Shown: positions 1-9,717, counted from the stretch's first letter. The stretch is DNA of 64,000 nt from Marinobacterium sedimentorum (GCF_024267675.1 NZ_JALDYX010000005.1:124001-188000), one strand, 5' to 3'. Notes: generated from the sequence alone by a model not told the origin. Numbers and translations: made by a program.

Positions 1-391
1 CTCCAGCCTGCCGGGCGCCATTGCCTGCGAATGGCTCTCATGCGGCATGGCCGATACGCTGATCGACTGGCAATGGCAGGAACTGGCGGCCCGCCAGCAG
101 CTCATGCTTGAATGCCTGCAAGGATATGAACTGAACTACCACCCCTGCGGTTTGCACGCCTGGCTGGCGCTGCCGGACCCCTGGCGAGCGGTCGAGTTTG
201 TCCAGCGTGCCGCAGAACGGGGTGTCACCCTGATCGGCGCCGAGCCCTTTTGCGTCGGCAGCCAGCCCGCGCCTCAGGCGGTGCGAATCTGCATCACACC
301 GCCGCCTTCCCGGGAGCAGCTAAAAATTGCGCTGGAGCGCCTGAAGGAGTTGCTGCACGAAGGCCCGCCGCTGAAGGCTCTGCTGGTGTAA
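1..391 (+). CDS. C-terminal part of a MocR/PdxR-type PLP-dependent regulator or class I aminotransferase (cut by window edge)
   Basis: The frame is open from base 2 and ends at 391, so only about the last 129 residues are present. They resemble the C-terminal small domain of fold-type I aminotransferases as found in MocR-type regulators: a Gly-Leu-His-Ala-Trp-Leu stretch, then the pattern 'G-V-x-L-I-G-A-E-x-F' and a closing 'R-I-C-I-T-P' strand before the last helix. MocR proteins join an N-terminal GntR winged helix to this fold; that half lies outside the window, so a plain aminotransferase cannot be excluded. The gene converges on the sugar-oxidation operon. The 198 bases between them show no clear terminator. 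Confidence 0.75.
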   Translation, partial: SSLPGAIACEWLSCGMADTLIDWQWQELAARQQLMLECLQGYELNYHPCGLHAWLALPDPWRAVEFVQRAAERGVTLIGAEPFCVGSQPAPQAVRICITPPPSREQLKIALERLKELLHEGPPLKALLV

Positions 392-589
392 AAAGACCCA
401 GCGGAAATCCGCACCAAGACGGCACTCCGGGCACGGCGATACGACCGCAGGATGCGGCCCATCGAGAAAAGCAAAGCCAAATAACAGAATGCGCAGAACA
501 AACAAAAGAACGCCGTGCAATGATGAGATGCCGCGGCGACACTGCTGGCCAGCAATATCGCCACGTAAAGGGATGGAATTAGCCGAAGG

Positions 590-2101
590 TTAGCGCAGGT
601 CCGCCGGCAGGATGTCCAGCGGGATATTCTGGTAGCACACCGGGCGCAGGAAGCGGCGGATCGACAGGGTACCGACCGAGGTGGCACCGAAGTTGGTCGA
701 GGCCGGGTAAGGCCCGCCATGCACCATGGTGTCGGACACCTCTACCCCGGTGGGAAAGCCGTTGGCCAGCACGCGGCCGGCCTTGCGTTCGAGAATCGGC
801 AGCAGGCGCTGCGCCTGTGCCCTGTCGGCGCTGTCCAGCTGCAGGGTACAGGTCAGCTGCCCCTGCAGCGCGCGAGCGACGGTGAGCATTTGGTTGAAAT
901 CTGCCACCTTCACCACCAGCCCCACCGGACCAAACACCTCTTCACCCAGCACCTCGTTTGCAAGCCAGGCCGTGCCGGTGGTTTCGTACAGGGAGGGTGT
1001 GGCTTCACGCAGGCTGCACTGGGTCGACATAAGGTCCTGCACGCCATCCGCCTGCTGCAATCGGCGGGCACCGCTGCGATACGCCTCGGCAATGCCATCG
1101 GTCAGCATGGTCTGGGTAGCGACCGCTGCCAGCGCCTGCCTGGCCTCTGCAACAAAGGCATCCGCATCGGGCCCTGCGATCACAATCGCCAGGCCCGGGT
1201 TGGTACAGAACTGGCCGGCACCCATGGTCAGCGCGCCCGCCCAGCCGCTCGCCAGGGCCGATGCCCGCGCCGACAGTGCCTGGGGCAGCAGGAACATCGG
1301 ATTCACCGACCCCAGCTCGCCGAAGAACGGAATGGGCTCGGGACGCTGCGCACAGAGATCAAACAGGGCACGCCCGCCCCCCAGGCTGCCGGTAAAACCC
1401 ACGGCCCTGATCAGCGGATGCTGCACCAGCGCCTGGCCCAGATCCCGACTGCCCCCCTGAATCAGCGAGAACACGCCCGGATGCACATCACAGGCCTTGC
1501 ACGCCGCCTCGATGGCCTGGGCCACCAGTTCTCCGGTGCCCGGATGCGCCTCGTGTCCCTTGACCACCACCGGGCAGCCCGCGGCCAGCGCCGCCGCGGT
1601 ATCGCCGCCGGCCACTGAAAAGGCCAGCGGAAAGTTGGAGGCGCCAAACACGGCCACCGGGCCTATGGGCCGCTGCATCAGGCGCAAATCAGGACGCGGC
1701 AAGGGCGCACGGTCCGGCAATGCTGCATCGTATTTGCGATCCAGATAGTCACCGGATTCGATATGTTGCGCGAACAGGCGCAGCTGGCCGACGGTGCGTC
1801 CGCGCTCGCCGATCAGACGGGCTTGCGGCAGACCGGTTTCCTGGCAGCCAATCTCGGTGATGGCATCGCCACGGGCATCAATTTCATCGGTGATGCGCCT
1901 GAGCAAGGCTGCCCGCTCGGCACGGCTGCTGTAGCCATAACTTTCAAAGGCGGCTTCCGCGGCCTGGGCCGCGGTATCGACCATGGCCGGCGTGCCGGCG
2001 GAAAATTCGCGGGCCGGGCCAAAGGCCGGTGCCGACATGAAGCGGGTGTCGCCGGACACCCAGTGCCCTGCCAGGTAGTGCTTGCCTGTTAACATCATCA
2101 A
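590..2101 (-). CDS. Aldehyde dehydrogenase (NADP+), alpha-ketoglutarate semialdehyde dehydrogenase type
   Basis: A 503-residue aldehyde dehydrogenase superfamily enzyme. The nucleophile Cys is at about residue 299 in the motif GQFCTNPG, the general base Glu at about 262 in FGELGS, and the cofactor-binding region 'P-V-A-V-F-G-A-S-N-F-P' near 150-160. This sequence class oxidises 2,5-dioxopentanoate (alpha-ketoglutarate semialdehyde) to 2-oxoglutarate, the last step of non-phosphorylative pentose, glucarate or hydroxyproline breakdown. It is the last gene of the minus-strand sugar operon, 56 bp after the dehydratase stop, which fits delivery of carbon to the TCA cycle. Three consecutive ATG codons at the start leave the exact initiator uncertain. 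The substrate is inferred from context. Confidence 0.88.
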   Translation of the reverse strand: MMMLTGKHYLAGHWVSGDTRFMSAPAFGPAREFSAGTPAMVDTAAQAAEAAFESYGYSSRAERAALLRRITDEIDARGDAITEIGCQETGLPQARLIGERGRTVGQLRLFAQHIESGDYLDRKYDAALPDRAPLPRPDLRLMQRPIGPVAVFGASNFPLAFSVAGGDTAAALAAGCPVVVKGHEAHPGTGELVAQAIEAACKACDVHPGVFSLIQGGSRDLGQALVQHPLIRAVGFTGSLGGGRALFDLCAQRPEPIPFFGELGSVNPMFLLPQALSARASALASGWAGALTMGAGQFCTNPGLAIVIAGPDADAFVAEARQALAAVATQTMLTDGIAEAYRSGARRLQQADGVQDLMSTQCSLREATPSLYETTGTAWLANEVLGEEVFGPVGLVVKVADFNQMLTVARALQGQLTCTLQLDSADRAQAQRLLPILERKAGRVLANGFPTGVEVSDTMVHGGPYPASTNFGATSVGTLSIRRFLRPVCYQNIPLDILPADLR

Positions 2102-2157
2102 ATACTCAACTCTCGTTACAGCGGGAAATCAGAAACCGGGCTTTGCGGCTTCAGGCA

Positions 2158-3903
2158 TCAGTGGCTGTCCTTGGGGACCGCAGCCCCGCGGCAACCGCGC
2201 AGAAAATCGAAATCCGCACCGGTATCGGCGCCCTGTACATGGTCGTGGAACAGCTTGATATAACCGCTGGCGGGAGGCTCCTGGGGGACCGACCACTCGG
2301 CCAGCCGGCCTGCCAGCTCTTCGTCGCTGATGTCCAGGTGCAGGCGGCGGTTTTCGACATCCAGCTCGATCATGTCACCATCACGCACCACGGCCAGAGG
2401 GCCGCCCATGGCCGCTTCGGGCGAGGTATGCAGCACCACGGTGCCATAGGCCGTACCGGACATGCGGGCATCCGAAATGCGCACCATGTCCTTGATGCCC
2501 TTGCGCAATACCTTGGGCGGCAGGCCCATGTTGCCAACCTCGGCCATACCGGGATAACCCCTGGGGCCGCAGTACTTGAGCACCATGACGCAGTGCTCGT
2601 CGATATCCAGGGACTCGTCGTTGATGCGCGCCTTGTAATCGTCAATCCCCTCGAACACCACCGCACGGCCGCGATGCTGCAGCAAGTGGGGCGAGGCGGC
2701 CGAAGGCTTGAGCACCGCACCTTTGGGGGCCAGGTTTCCGCGCAGCACGGCAATGCCACCCTTGGCCGTCAGGGCCTTTTCAACCGGACGGATGACGTCA
2801 TCGTTCCAGTTGCGCACATCCTTGACGTCATTCCAGATCGGCTGGCCGGATACGCTGATGGCATCCTTGTGCAGCTTGCCGCCCTCACCCAGCATGCGCA
2901 TGACCACCGGCAGACCGCCGGCATAGAAGAACTCTTCCATCAGGTATTTGCCGGAGGGCATCAGATTGACGATGGTCGAAATGTCCTGCCCCAGCTTGTC
3001 CCAGTCATCCAGCGTCAGGTCGACGCCGATACGTCCGGCAATGGCCAGCAGGTGGATCACGGCATTGGTGGAACCGCCGATGGCACCGTTAACCCGAATG
3101 GCGTTCTCGAACGCCTGGCGCGTCAGGATGTCGGACGGCTTGAGGTCGTCCTTCACCATCTGTACGATGCGCCGCCCGGTGAGGTGCGCCATCACGCGGC
3201 GTCGGCTGTCCACCGCCGGAATGGCCGCATTGCCGGACAGGGCCATGCCCAGTGCTTCGGCCATGCTCGCCATGGTGCTGGCCGTGCCCATGGTGTTGCA
3301 GGAACCTGACGAGCGGGACATCGCCTGTTCGGCGTCCAGAAAGTCTTCCTGGGTCATGGTGCCGGCCTTTATCTCTTCCGACATCTGCCACAGTGCCGTG
3401 CCGGAGCCGACCCGCTCACCACGGAACCAGCCATTGAGCATGGGGCCACCGGACACCATGATCGCCGGGATATCCACGCTGCTGGCGCCCATCAGCAGCG
3501 CCGGTGTGGTCTTGTCACAGCCGGCCAGCAGCACCACGCCATCCAGCGGATTGGCCCGCAGCGCTTCCTCGACATCCATGGCCGCCAGGTTGCGGTACAT
3601 CATGGCGGTGGGACGCAGCGAGCTTTCGCCGGCCGAGAACACCGGAAATTCCAGCGGCAGTCCGCCCGCCTCATAAATGCCATGCGCCACCCGCTCCGCC
3701 AGATCGCGCAGATGGGCATTGCACGGGGTCAGCTGGGACCAGGTATTGCAGATGCCGATCACCGGACGGCCGTCGAACAGATCCGCCGGCAGGCCCTGGT
3801 TTTTCATCCAGCTGCGATGATAGATGTGGTCCCGCGATGTACCGCCAAACCATTCTGTGGAGCGCAGTTTGCGCGGCCATGCTGCGGGTTTGAAATCGCT
3901 CAT
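2158..3903 (-). CDS. IlvD/Edd-family sugar-acid dehydratase (L-arabinonate/D-xylonate type)
   Basis: A 581-residue dehydratase of the IlvD/Edd family, which dehydrates aldonic acids to 2-keto-3-deoxy acids using an Fe-S cluster and Mg2+. Cluster-ligand cysteines are visible in 'G-I-C-N-T-W-S-x-x-T-P-C-N' (about residues 60), 'L-L-A-G-C-D-K-T-T-P-A' (about 130) and 'S-x-S-G-S-C-N-T-M-G-T-A' (about 200). Length and motifs match the pentonate dehydratase branch rather than branched-chain IlvD or Edd. It overlaps the upstream SDR gene by 4 bases (ATGA), so the two are probably translationally coupled. With the ABC importer and terminal aldehyde dehydrogenase this supports oxidative sugar degradation; arabinonate against xylonate or galactonate cannot be decided here. 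Confidence 0.9.
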   Translation of the reverse strand: MSDFKPAAWPRKLRSTEWFGGTSRDHIYHRSWMKNQGLPADLFDGRPVIGICNTWSQLTPCNAHLRDLAERVAHGIYEAGGLPLEFPVFSAGESSLRPTAMMYRNLAAMDVEEALRANPLDGVVLLAGCDKTTPALLMGASSVDIPAIMVSGGPMLNGWFRGERVGSGTALWQMSEEIKAGTMTQEDFLDAEQAMSRSSGSCNTMGTASTMASMAEALGMALSGNAAIPAVDSRRRVMAHLTGRRIVQMVKDDLKPSDILTRQAFENAIRVNGAIGGSTNAVIHLLAIAGRIGVDLTLDDWDKLGQDISTIVNLMPSGKYLMEEFFYAGGLPVVMRMLGEGGKLHKDAISVSGQPIWNDVKDVRNWNDDVIRPVEKALTAKGGIAVLRGNLAPKGAVLKPSAASPHLLQHRGRAVVFEGIDDYKARINDESLDIDEHCVMVLKYCGPRGYPGMAEVGNMGLPPKVLRKGIKDMVRISDARMSGTAYGTVVLHTSPEAAMGGPLAVVRDGDMIELDVENRRLHLDISDEELAGRLAEWSVPQEPPASGYIKLFHDHVQGADTGADFDFLRGCRGAAVPKDSH

Positions 3904-4700
3904 ACCCAGCCTCCGTCAACAATGAAATTCTGTGCAGAGCACATGGACGCGGCATCGGACGCCAGAAACAGCGCCATGTCGGCGATATCCTCCGACACCA
4001 CCGAACCCGCCATGCACTGACTGCGCTTGATCAGTTCCTTGGCACTCTCGTCAACCCACAACTGCAGCTGTTTCTCGGTCATGACCCAGCCCGGCACCAG
4101 GGTATTGACACGAATCCTGTCGCCACCCAGCTCCCGGGCCAGGCCCCGCGTCATGCCATGCACTGCCGCCTTGCTGGCGGCATACACCGGATAACCCGCG
4201 GTGGCCATCATCCAGCCCACCGAGCCGAAGTTGATAATGGAGCCGCCACCGGCCTTGCGCATCATCGGCGCCACCGCCTGGGCGGCAAACATCGCATGCT
4301 TGAGATTCACCGAAACCAGCGCATCGAACTGCTCAAGGCCCAGGGAATCCAGCGAATGGCGCACATCGTTGGCCGCGTTGTTGGCCAGCACGGTAATGGG
4401 GCCATACTGCTCAGCCACCTGCTGAATCACCTGCTGATAGGCCTGCACATCCGTGATGTCACACAACTTGAACTGCACCTCATGACCTTCAGCCTGCAGC
4501 TGGCGTTGCAGCGCCTGCCCCGGGGCATCGGCCAGATCCACGAAGGCGGTGCGGGCGCCCTGGCGGGCAAAGGCCTCGACCAGCGCCCTGCCAATTCCGG
4601 TAGCACCGCCGGACACCAGCACAGTGCGCCCCTTCAGATCCGGATAGATGGCCTTGAGGCCGCTCCTGGCCCCGAGCTCCTGGCCTGCCTGCGTCGTCAT
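3900..4700 (-). CDS. SDR-family sugar 1-dehydrogenase (probable)
   Basis: A 266-residue short-chain dehydrogenase/reductase. It has the N-terminal nucleotide-binding motif (V-S-G-G-A-T-G-I-G), an NNAA-type motif (L-A-N-N-A-A-N), the catalytic Ser in 'I-I-N-F-G-S' and the Y-x-x-x-K pair in 'V-Y-A-A-S-K'. Similar enzymes oxidise the anomeric carbon of D-xylose, L-arabinose or D-galactose to the lactone with NAD(P)+, which fits its place between GguC and the aldonate dehydratase. It overlaps both neighbours by 4 bases, indicating tight operon structure. No lactonase gene is present, so hydrolysis of the lactone would be spontaneous or encoded elsewhere. Substrate is inferred. Confidence 0.82.
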   Translation of the reverse strand: MTTQAGQELGARSGLKAIYPDLKGRTVLVSGGATGIGRALVEAFARQGARTAFVDLADAPGQALQRQLQAEGHEVQFKLCDITDVQAYQQVIQQVAEQYGPITVLANNAANDVRHSLDSLGLEQFDALVSVNLKHAMFAAQAVAPMMRKAGGGSIINFGSVGWMMATAGYPVYAASKAAVHGMTRGLARELGGDRIRVNTLVPGWVMTEKQLQLWVDESAKELIKRSQCMAGSVVSEDIADMALFLASDAASMCSAQNFIVDGGWV

Positions 4701-5662
4701 AACGTCCGTACCTCCACATCATGGGCCTCATCGACCTTAAGCGGATTGCGCAGCGTCAGGCCAAAGTCCTCGGCTTCAATTTCAAACCGGTCGCCCGCCT
4801 GCGTCACGATGCCGTCGGCCACCGACAGGGTCGCGGTGCCGAACATGTGCACGTGCAGGTCGCCGGGCTCGCGAAAGAGTCCGTACTTGAAGTGGTGCTG
4901 TTCCAGGTTCGCAATACTGTGGGACATGTTGTCCTCGCCCGACAGGAAAGGCTTTTCCCACAGCACCTGACCGTCGCGCACAATGCGCGAGGTACCGCGA
5001 ATATCACGCGGCAACTCCCCCACAAGCAGCTCGGGGCCGAAGGAGGCCGGGCGCAGCTTGGAGTGGGCCAGGAACAGATAGTTAAGCCGCTCAGTGACGT
5101 GATCGGAAAACTCGTTGGCCAGCGCAAAACCGATGCGATGGGGCCTACCCTGAGGCCCAATCACATAGACACCGGCAATCTCCGGCTCTTCACCGCCATC
5201 CAGCGCAAAGGACGGTGACGACAGCGCCTCACCCGGCGCCATCGCCACGGCACCCGTGCCCTTGTAGAACCATTCCGGCTGCACGCCAGCCTCGCCGGGG
5301 GCGGGTTTGCCGCCCTCGATTCCCATTTTGAACATCTTCATCGAGTCACTCATGCCCTCCCCCGAGGCATGCATGGCGTCGCGGGTCGAGGCCGAGCCCA
5401 GATGCGTAAGTCCCGTGCCGGTGAGAAACATGTGCGCCGTATCGGGGTGGCGCACCGGGCAGTCGAGCCGGCCCTGTTCCGCCAGGGCCAGCAGGTCAAC
5501 CGGCTCGCCGAGGCCATGCAGCTGAATAATGTGCTCCAGACTGGTACCGGCGGCGATGGCCTCCATGGCCAGCCCATAGGTGCTGCCGGCATTCCTTACC
5601 AGGCGCGCGTCGTCGCCCTGGCGGCAGATTACGCCACCGTCTTTTAACTGAGAAAGATGCAT
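4697..5662 (-). CDS. gguC: GguC/AraD1-family protein, FAH-like fold
   Basis: A 321-residue member of the GguC/AraD1 group, related to fumarylacetoacetate hydrolases; Glu/Asp-rich segments such as 'G-D-L-H-V-H-M-F-G-T-A-T-L' and 'F-A-L-A-N-E-F-S-D-H-V-T-E' are typical. GguC is the conserved partner of the GguA-GguB/ChvE sugar transporter, and AraD1-type proteins recur in non-phosphorylative arabinose clusters. The operon has no other obvious 2-keto-3-deoxy-pentonate dehydratase, so this protein is the candidate for that step (inference). It sits 11 bp after the permease gene and overlaps the SDR gene by 4 bases. Confidence 0.85.
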   Translation of the reverse strand: MHLSQLKDGGVICRQGDDARLVRNAGSTYGLAMEAIAAGTSLEHIIQLHGLGEPVDLLALAEQGRLDCPVRHPDTAHMFLTGTGLTHLGSASTRDAMHASGEGMSDSMKMFKMGIEGGKPAPGEAGVQPEWFYKGTGAVAMAPGEALSSPSFALDGGEEPEIAGVYVIGPQGRPHRIGFALANEFSDHVTERLNYLFLAHSKLRPASFGPELLVGELPRDIRGTSRIVRDGQVLWEKPFLSGEDNMSHSIANLEQHHFKYGLFREPGDLHVHMFGTATLSVADGIVTQAGDRFEIEAEDFGLTLRNPLKVDEAHDVEVRTL

Positions 5663-5673
5663 CTGCGCACTCC

Positions 5674-6885
5674 TTAGCGGGACTTGTTCTTGTTGTAGAC
5701 ATCGAAAATGACGGCTGCCAGCAGCACCAGACCCTTGATCACCTGCTGCCAGTCGATGCCAATTCCCAGAATCGACATGCCGTTGTTCATGACGCCCATG
5801 ATGAAGGCACCGACCACGGCACCAATAATCTTGCCGACACCGCCGGACATGGACGCGCCACCGATAAAGACCGCGGCAATCACATCCAGCTCGAACGCCA
5901 CTCCGCCCTTGGGCGTCGCGGTATTGAGCCGCGCAGCAAAGATCAGCCCGGCCAGGGCCGCGAGCATGCCCATGTTGGCAAAGGTCAGGAAAGTCAGGCG
6001 TTCGGTGTTGATGCCCGACAGCCTGGCAGCCTTTTCGTTACCGCCCAGCGCATAGATGCGCCGGCCGATGGTCGTGCTGTTGGTCAGGAAGGTGTAGGCC
6101 GAGATCAGCACCGCCATGGTGATCAGCACGTTCGGCAGACCGCGATAGGTCGCCAGCAGGTAGGAGATAAAGATAATGGCGGCGGCAATCAGAGCGTTCT
6201 TGGCCACAAAGAAGCTGAAGGGCTCGTCTTCAATGCCGAATTTCATCGCCCGTGAACGCGAGCGCGCCGCCAGCATCACGATCGCTGTGGCCGCGACCAC
6301 CCCCAGCAGGATGGCCGTAACGTTGGGTCGCCCGGCGCCGAACAGGTCCGGTACGAAACCGGTGCTCAGCAGCTGAAAGTTTTTCGGGAAGGGCCCCACC
6401 GACTGGCCTTCCAGCAGTGCCAGCGTCAGGCCTCGAAACACCAGCATCCCGGCCAGGGTCACAATGAACGAGGGTATTTTCCAGTAGGCAATCCAGTAGC
6501 CCTGGGCCGCCCCGATCAGAAAGCCGACCAGCAGGCAAACCGGCACCACCAGCAGTGGCGGCAGATTCCATTCCACCATCATGACCGCCGCCAGGGCGCC
6601 GATGAAACCTACCACCGAACCGACCGACAGATCGATATGCCCGGCCACGATCACCAGCAGCATGCCGATGGCCATGATAATGATGTAACTGTTCTGCAAA
6701 AACAGGTTGGTCAGGTTGACCGGACGCATCAGGGTGCCGTCGGTCAGAAACTCGAACAGCGCCATGATGACCACCAGCGCCAGCAGCATGCCGTAATCGC
6801 GCAGATGGTTCGCCAGGTAAGCGCCAACAGACGGCCTGGCCTGTGGCACCGGGCCTGCCTCGCTCAGGGGTTTAGCTTGTTCCAT
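5674..6885 (-). CDS. gguB: Sugar ABC transporter permease, GguB/XylH type
   Basis: A 403-residue inner-membrane permease of the ribose/xylose/galactose family (BPD_transp_2). Many hydrophobic segments are visible, including an early 'G-M-L-L-V-I-V-A-G-H-I-D-L-S-V-G-S' stretch, which is the usual permease signature, and 'A-V-F-I-G-G-A-S-M-S-G-G-V-G' near the C terminus. The length of about 400 residues, longer than RbsC, fits XylH/GguB. It works with the two-domain ATPase encoded 14 bp upstream and the periplasmic binding protein before that. Confidence 0.93.
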   Translation of the reverse strand: MEQAKPLSEAGPVPQARPSVGAYLANHLRDYGMLLALVVIMALFEFLTDGTLMRPVNLTNLFLQNSYIIIMAIGMLLVIVAGHIDLSVGSVVGFIGALAAVMMVEWNLPPLLVVPVCLLVGFLIGAAQGYWIAYWKIPSFIVTLAGMLVFRGLTLALLEGQSVGPFPKNFQLLSTGFVPDLFGAGRPNVTAILLGVVAATAIVMLAARSRSRAMKFGIEDEPFSFFVAKNALIAAAIIFISYLLATYRGLPNVLITMAVLISAYTFLTNSTTIGRRIYALGGNEKAARLSGINTERLTFLTFANMGMLAALAGLIFAARLNTATPKGGVAFELDVIAAVFIGGASMSGGVGKIIGAVVGAFIMGVMNNGMSILGIGIDWQQVIKGLVLLAAVIFDVYNKNKSR

Positions 6886-6899
6886 AGTCTTTACTCCGC

Positions 6900-8423
6900 T
6901 TATGCCGTCACGATCATGGACATGATTTTTTCCTGGCTGGCTTCTGTTGCCGCCAGCTCGCCAAGGAAAGCGCCTTCGTTCATGACATAGATGCGATCAC
7001 AGATACCCAGCAGCTCGGGCATCTCGGACGAGATCACGATCACGCCCTTACCCTCGTCAGCCAGCTGGTTAATGATGCTGTAGATTTCGAATTTCGCGCC
7101 GACATCGATGCCCCTTGTAGGCTCATCCAGAATCAGCACGTCGGGCTGGGTGAACAGCCACTTGCTCAGTACCACCTTCTGCTGGTTGCCACCGGACAGG
7201 TTCATGACCTTCTGAAATACGCTCGGCGTACGGATACTCAGGGCCTTGCGGTAATCCTCGGCAACGCGCCGCTCCCGGGTATCGTCGATGACGCCGCGCG
7301 TCGAGACCCCCTCGAGATTGGCCAGGGTGGTGTTGCGCAGAATGGTTTCATCCAGCACCAGCCCCAGCTCCTTGCGATCCTCGGTCACATAGGCCAGGCC
7401 ATTGGCCACCGCCTTGCTGACCGTGGATACATCCACCGGCTGGCCCTTGAGCTGCACCGTGCCGCTGATGTTCTGGCCATAACTCTTGCCAAACAGGCTC
7501 ATGGCGAACTCGGTGCGCCCGGACCCCATCAGGCCCGCAATGCCGACCACTTCACCGGCCGCCACCCGCAGATTGATATCGTGAATCACCTGGCGTTCGG
7601 CAGACTCGGGGTGCCAGACGTTCCAGTTGGCCACCTCCAGCAAGGTGGCGCCGATATTGGGCGTACGGTGCGGATAACGGTGCTCCATGTCCCGGCCGAC
7701 CATGCCGCGAATAATGCGGTCTTCACTGATTTCCTCGTTGTGACAATCCAGCGTGGCTACCGCCATGCCATCGCGAATGACCGTGATGGTGTCGGCGACC
7801 CGGCTGATCTCGTTCAGCTTGTGGGAAATCAGAATCGACGAAATGCCCTGCGCCTTGAACTCCAGCAGCAGATCCAGCAGCTTCTGGCTGTCGTTTTCCT
7901 GCAGCGCCGCCGTGGGTTCGTCCAGAATCAGCAACTTGACCTTCTTGGACAGCGCCTTGGCGATCTCCACCAGCTGCTGCTTGCCCACGCCCAGCTTGCC
8001 AATATGGGTGGAAGACGACTCCGTCAGGCCAACCTTGCGCAGCAGCGCTTCGGTATTCGAATACACCTGGGGCCAGTCGATAATGCCCTTGTCGGCAATT
8101 TCGTTGCCCAGGAAAATGTTTTCCGCAATCGAGAGCTGCGGCACCAGCGCCAGCTCCTGGTGAATGATGATGATGCCCTGGTCTTCGCTGTCGGAAATAC
8201 CGCCGAACGCCACTGTGCTGCCTTCGTAGACGATATCGCCGTCATAGCTGCCATGGGGATAGACGCCGCTGAGCACCTTCATCAGGGTGGACTTGCCGGC
8301 GCCGTTCTCACCGCACAGGGCATGGATTTCACCGCGCCTGACCTTGATACTGACGTCGCTCAGCGCCTTCACACCGGGAAAGGTCTTGGTGATGCCGCGC
8401 ATCTCCAGAATGATGTCTTGCAT
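6900..8423 (-). CDS. gguA: Sugar ABC transporter ATP-binding protein with two ABC domains, GguA/XylG type
   Basis: A 507-residue double ATPase. The first nucleotide-binding domain has Walker A 'G-E-N-G-A-G-K-S-T' and Walker B '[11 protein letters not shown]'; the second has a degenerate P-loop region 'G-L-M-G-S-G-R-T-E' and Walker B '[15 protein letters not shown]'. This asymmetric pair is standard for monosaccharide importers of the Rbs/Xyl/Mgl/Ggu type. It energises import of the sugar captured by the ChvE-like protein encoded 68 bp upstream. A perfect stem-loop without a U-tract separates the two genes. Confidence 0.95.
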   Translation of the reverse strand: MQDIILEMRGITKTFPGVKALSDVSIKVRRGEIHALCGENGAGKSTLMKVLSGVYPHGSYDGDIVYEGSTVAFGGISDSEDQGIIIIHQELALVPQLSIAENIFLGNEIADKGIIDWPQVYSNTEALLRKVGLTESSSTHIGKLGVGKQQLVEIAKALSKKVKLLILDEPTAALQENDSQKLLDLLLEFKAQGISSILISHKLNEISRVADTITVIRDGMAVATLDCHNEEISEDRIIRGMVGRDMEHRYPHRTPNIGATLLEVANWNVWHPESAERQVIHDINLRVAAGEVVGIAGLMGSGRTEFAMSLFGKSYGQNISGTVQLKGQPVDVSTVSKAVANGLAYVTEDRKELGLVLDETILRNTTLANLEGVSTRGVIDDTRERRVAEDYRKALSIRTPSVFQKVMNLSGGNQQKVVLSKWLFTQPDVLILDEPTRGIDVGAKFEIYSIINQLADEGKGVIVISSEMPELLGICDRIYVMNEGAFLGELAATEASQEKIMSMIVTA

Positions 8424-8442
8424 AGAAATAACCCGATCATGC

Positions 8443-8469
8443 TGGCCCGCCGGAGTACCCGGCGGGCCA
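8443..8469 (-). promoter_or_regulatory. Stem-loop between chvE-like and gguA genes
   Basis: A perfect 11-bp GC-rich inverted repeat (TGGCCCGCCGG and its complement) around a 5-base loop, in the 68-bp gap. No U-tract follows on the minus strand, so it is not a simple terminator. In other operons such hairpins protect the upstream binding-protein mRNA and lower expression of the membrane components; that role is inferred. Confidence 0.6.
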
Positions 8470-8491
8470 AGTTACGTGCAGTTGCAGTGAC

Positions 8492-9553
8492 TTACTTGAT
8501 CTGATCCATGCTGTAGTAACCGCTGCCGATCAGGACGTCTTCCCAGTTGGAGGCATCAACCGGAACCGGCTCCAGCAGATAGGAGGGCACGACTTTTACG
8601 CCGTTGTCATAGGTGGTGGTGTCATTGATCTCGGGTTCGGTGCCGGCCAGCACGGCCTCAACCATGCCCACGGTCACACGGGCCAGCTCGCGGGTATCCT
8701 TGAACACGGTGGAATACTGTTCACCGGCCAGAATGGATTTGACCGACTGCACTTCGGCATCCTGGCCAGACACAACCGGCATGGCCATATCGCCGGAGCC
8801 GTAACCCACACCTTTGAGCGACGACAATATGCCGATGGACAAGCCATCGTAGGGCGACAGTACACCCTGCACCTTCTTGTCGGTGTAATGGGCCGACATC
8901 AGGTTATCCATGCGCGCCTGGGCCACGGCACCATCCCAGCGCAACGTACCCACGGTATCCATGCCCATCTGGCCGGACACAATCACGATCTCACCGGAAT
9001 CGATCAGCGGCTGCAGTACCGACATGGCGCCGTTGTAGAAGAAGTAGGCATTATTGTCGTCCGGCGAGCCACCGAACAGTTCAACGTTGTAAGGCCCCGG
9101 GCCGCGCTTTTTCATGCCTTCCACCAGGGTGGATGCCTGCTGCACGCCAACCTTGAAGTTGTCGAAGGTGGCGTAGTAATCCACGTACTCGCTTTCACGG
9201 ATCAGCCGATCATAGGAAATGACCTTGATGTCTGAGGCATGGGCGTTTTCCAGCGCGTTGGACAGGGTGGTACCGTCGATTGCCGCGATCACCAGCACGT
9301 CTACCCCCTTGACGATCATGTTCTCGATTTGGGCCAGCTGGTTGGGAATATCATCCTCGGCATACTGCAGATCCGCCTTGAATCCCGCGGCCTCCAGCTG
9401 CTTGATCATGGAGTCGCCATCGGAGATCCAGCGCGCCGAGGATTTGGTGGGCATCGAAATCCCGACATAACCTTTTTCGGCCGCGAACGCGGCGCCGGAC
9501 AGCATGGCGGTACCAATTGCGATGGTGGCCATGAGTTTCTTGAAGTGTTTCAT
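8492..9553 (-). CDS. chvE: Periplasmic monosaccharide-binding protein, ChvE/XylF type
   Basis: About 353 residues from the ATG at 9553; a GGAGA ribosome-binding site 6 bases upstream favours this over the ATG at 9580. The N terminus is a signal peptide ([12 protein letters not shown]... ending in AFAAE) for Sec export. The rest is a type I periplasmic binding fold, with 'Y-V-G-I-S-M-P-T-K' and '[11 protein letters not shown]' strands and a 'V-V-S-G-Q-D-A-E' segment typical of ChvE/MglB/XylF. ChvE-type proteins bind L-arabinose, D-galactose, D-xylose and relatives. It is the first gene of the import and oxidation operon and faces a LysR regulator. Confidence 0.93.
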   Translation of the reverse strand: MKHFKKLMATIAIGTAMLSGAAFAAEKGYVGISMPTKSSARWISDGDSMIKQLEAAGFKADLQYAEDDIPNQLAQIENMIVKGVDVLVIAAIDGTTLSNALENAHASDIKVISYDRLIRESEYVDYYATFDNFKVGVQQASTLVEGMKKRGPGPYNVELFGGSPDDNNAYFFYNGAMSVLQPLIDSGEIVIVSGQMGMDTVGTLRWDGAVAQARMDNLMSAHYTDKKVQGVLSPYDGLSIGILSSLKGVGYGSGDMAMPVVSGQDAEVQSVKSILAGEQYSTVFKDTRELARVTVGMVEAVLAGTEPEINDTTTYDNGVKVVPSYLLEPVPVDASNWEDVLIGSGYYSMDQIK

Positions 9554-9621
9554 TAGCTTCTCCAGTGTTGCGACCGCCACCGAACCTGAATCCGGCCTGC
9601 CGAGCGCACATTATTTTTATC

Positions 9622-9648
9622 ATTGAGCCAATTGAGCCAATTGAGCCC
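9622..9648. repeat. Three tandem copies of a 9-bp unit in the chvE promoter region
   Basis: The unit ATTGAGCCA repeats three times, with one change in the last copy, about 70 bp before the chvE-like start codon. It may be a simple slippage repeat or part of the promoter or leader. Confidence 0.8.
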
Positions 9649-9677
9649 CCTCAAGATAGTGCGCCAAAGGCATACCA

Positions 9678-9717
9678 ATCAAATTCATTTTATGTATAAA
9701 TACATACCAAATTTGAT
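9678..9717. promoter_or_regulatory. Nested palindrome in the divergent LysR/chvE intergenic region, candidate LysR operator
   Basis: An inner perfect palindrome TATGTATAAATACATA (9691-9706) is flanked by the inverted pair ATCAAATT (9678-9685) and AATTTGAT (9710-9717). It lies 15 bp before the LysR gene and about 125 bp before the chvE-like gene. LysR proteins bind T-N11-A dyads in exactly such divergent gaps, so this is the best candidate site for the adjacent regulator. Confidence 0.6.
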
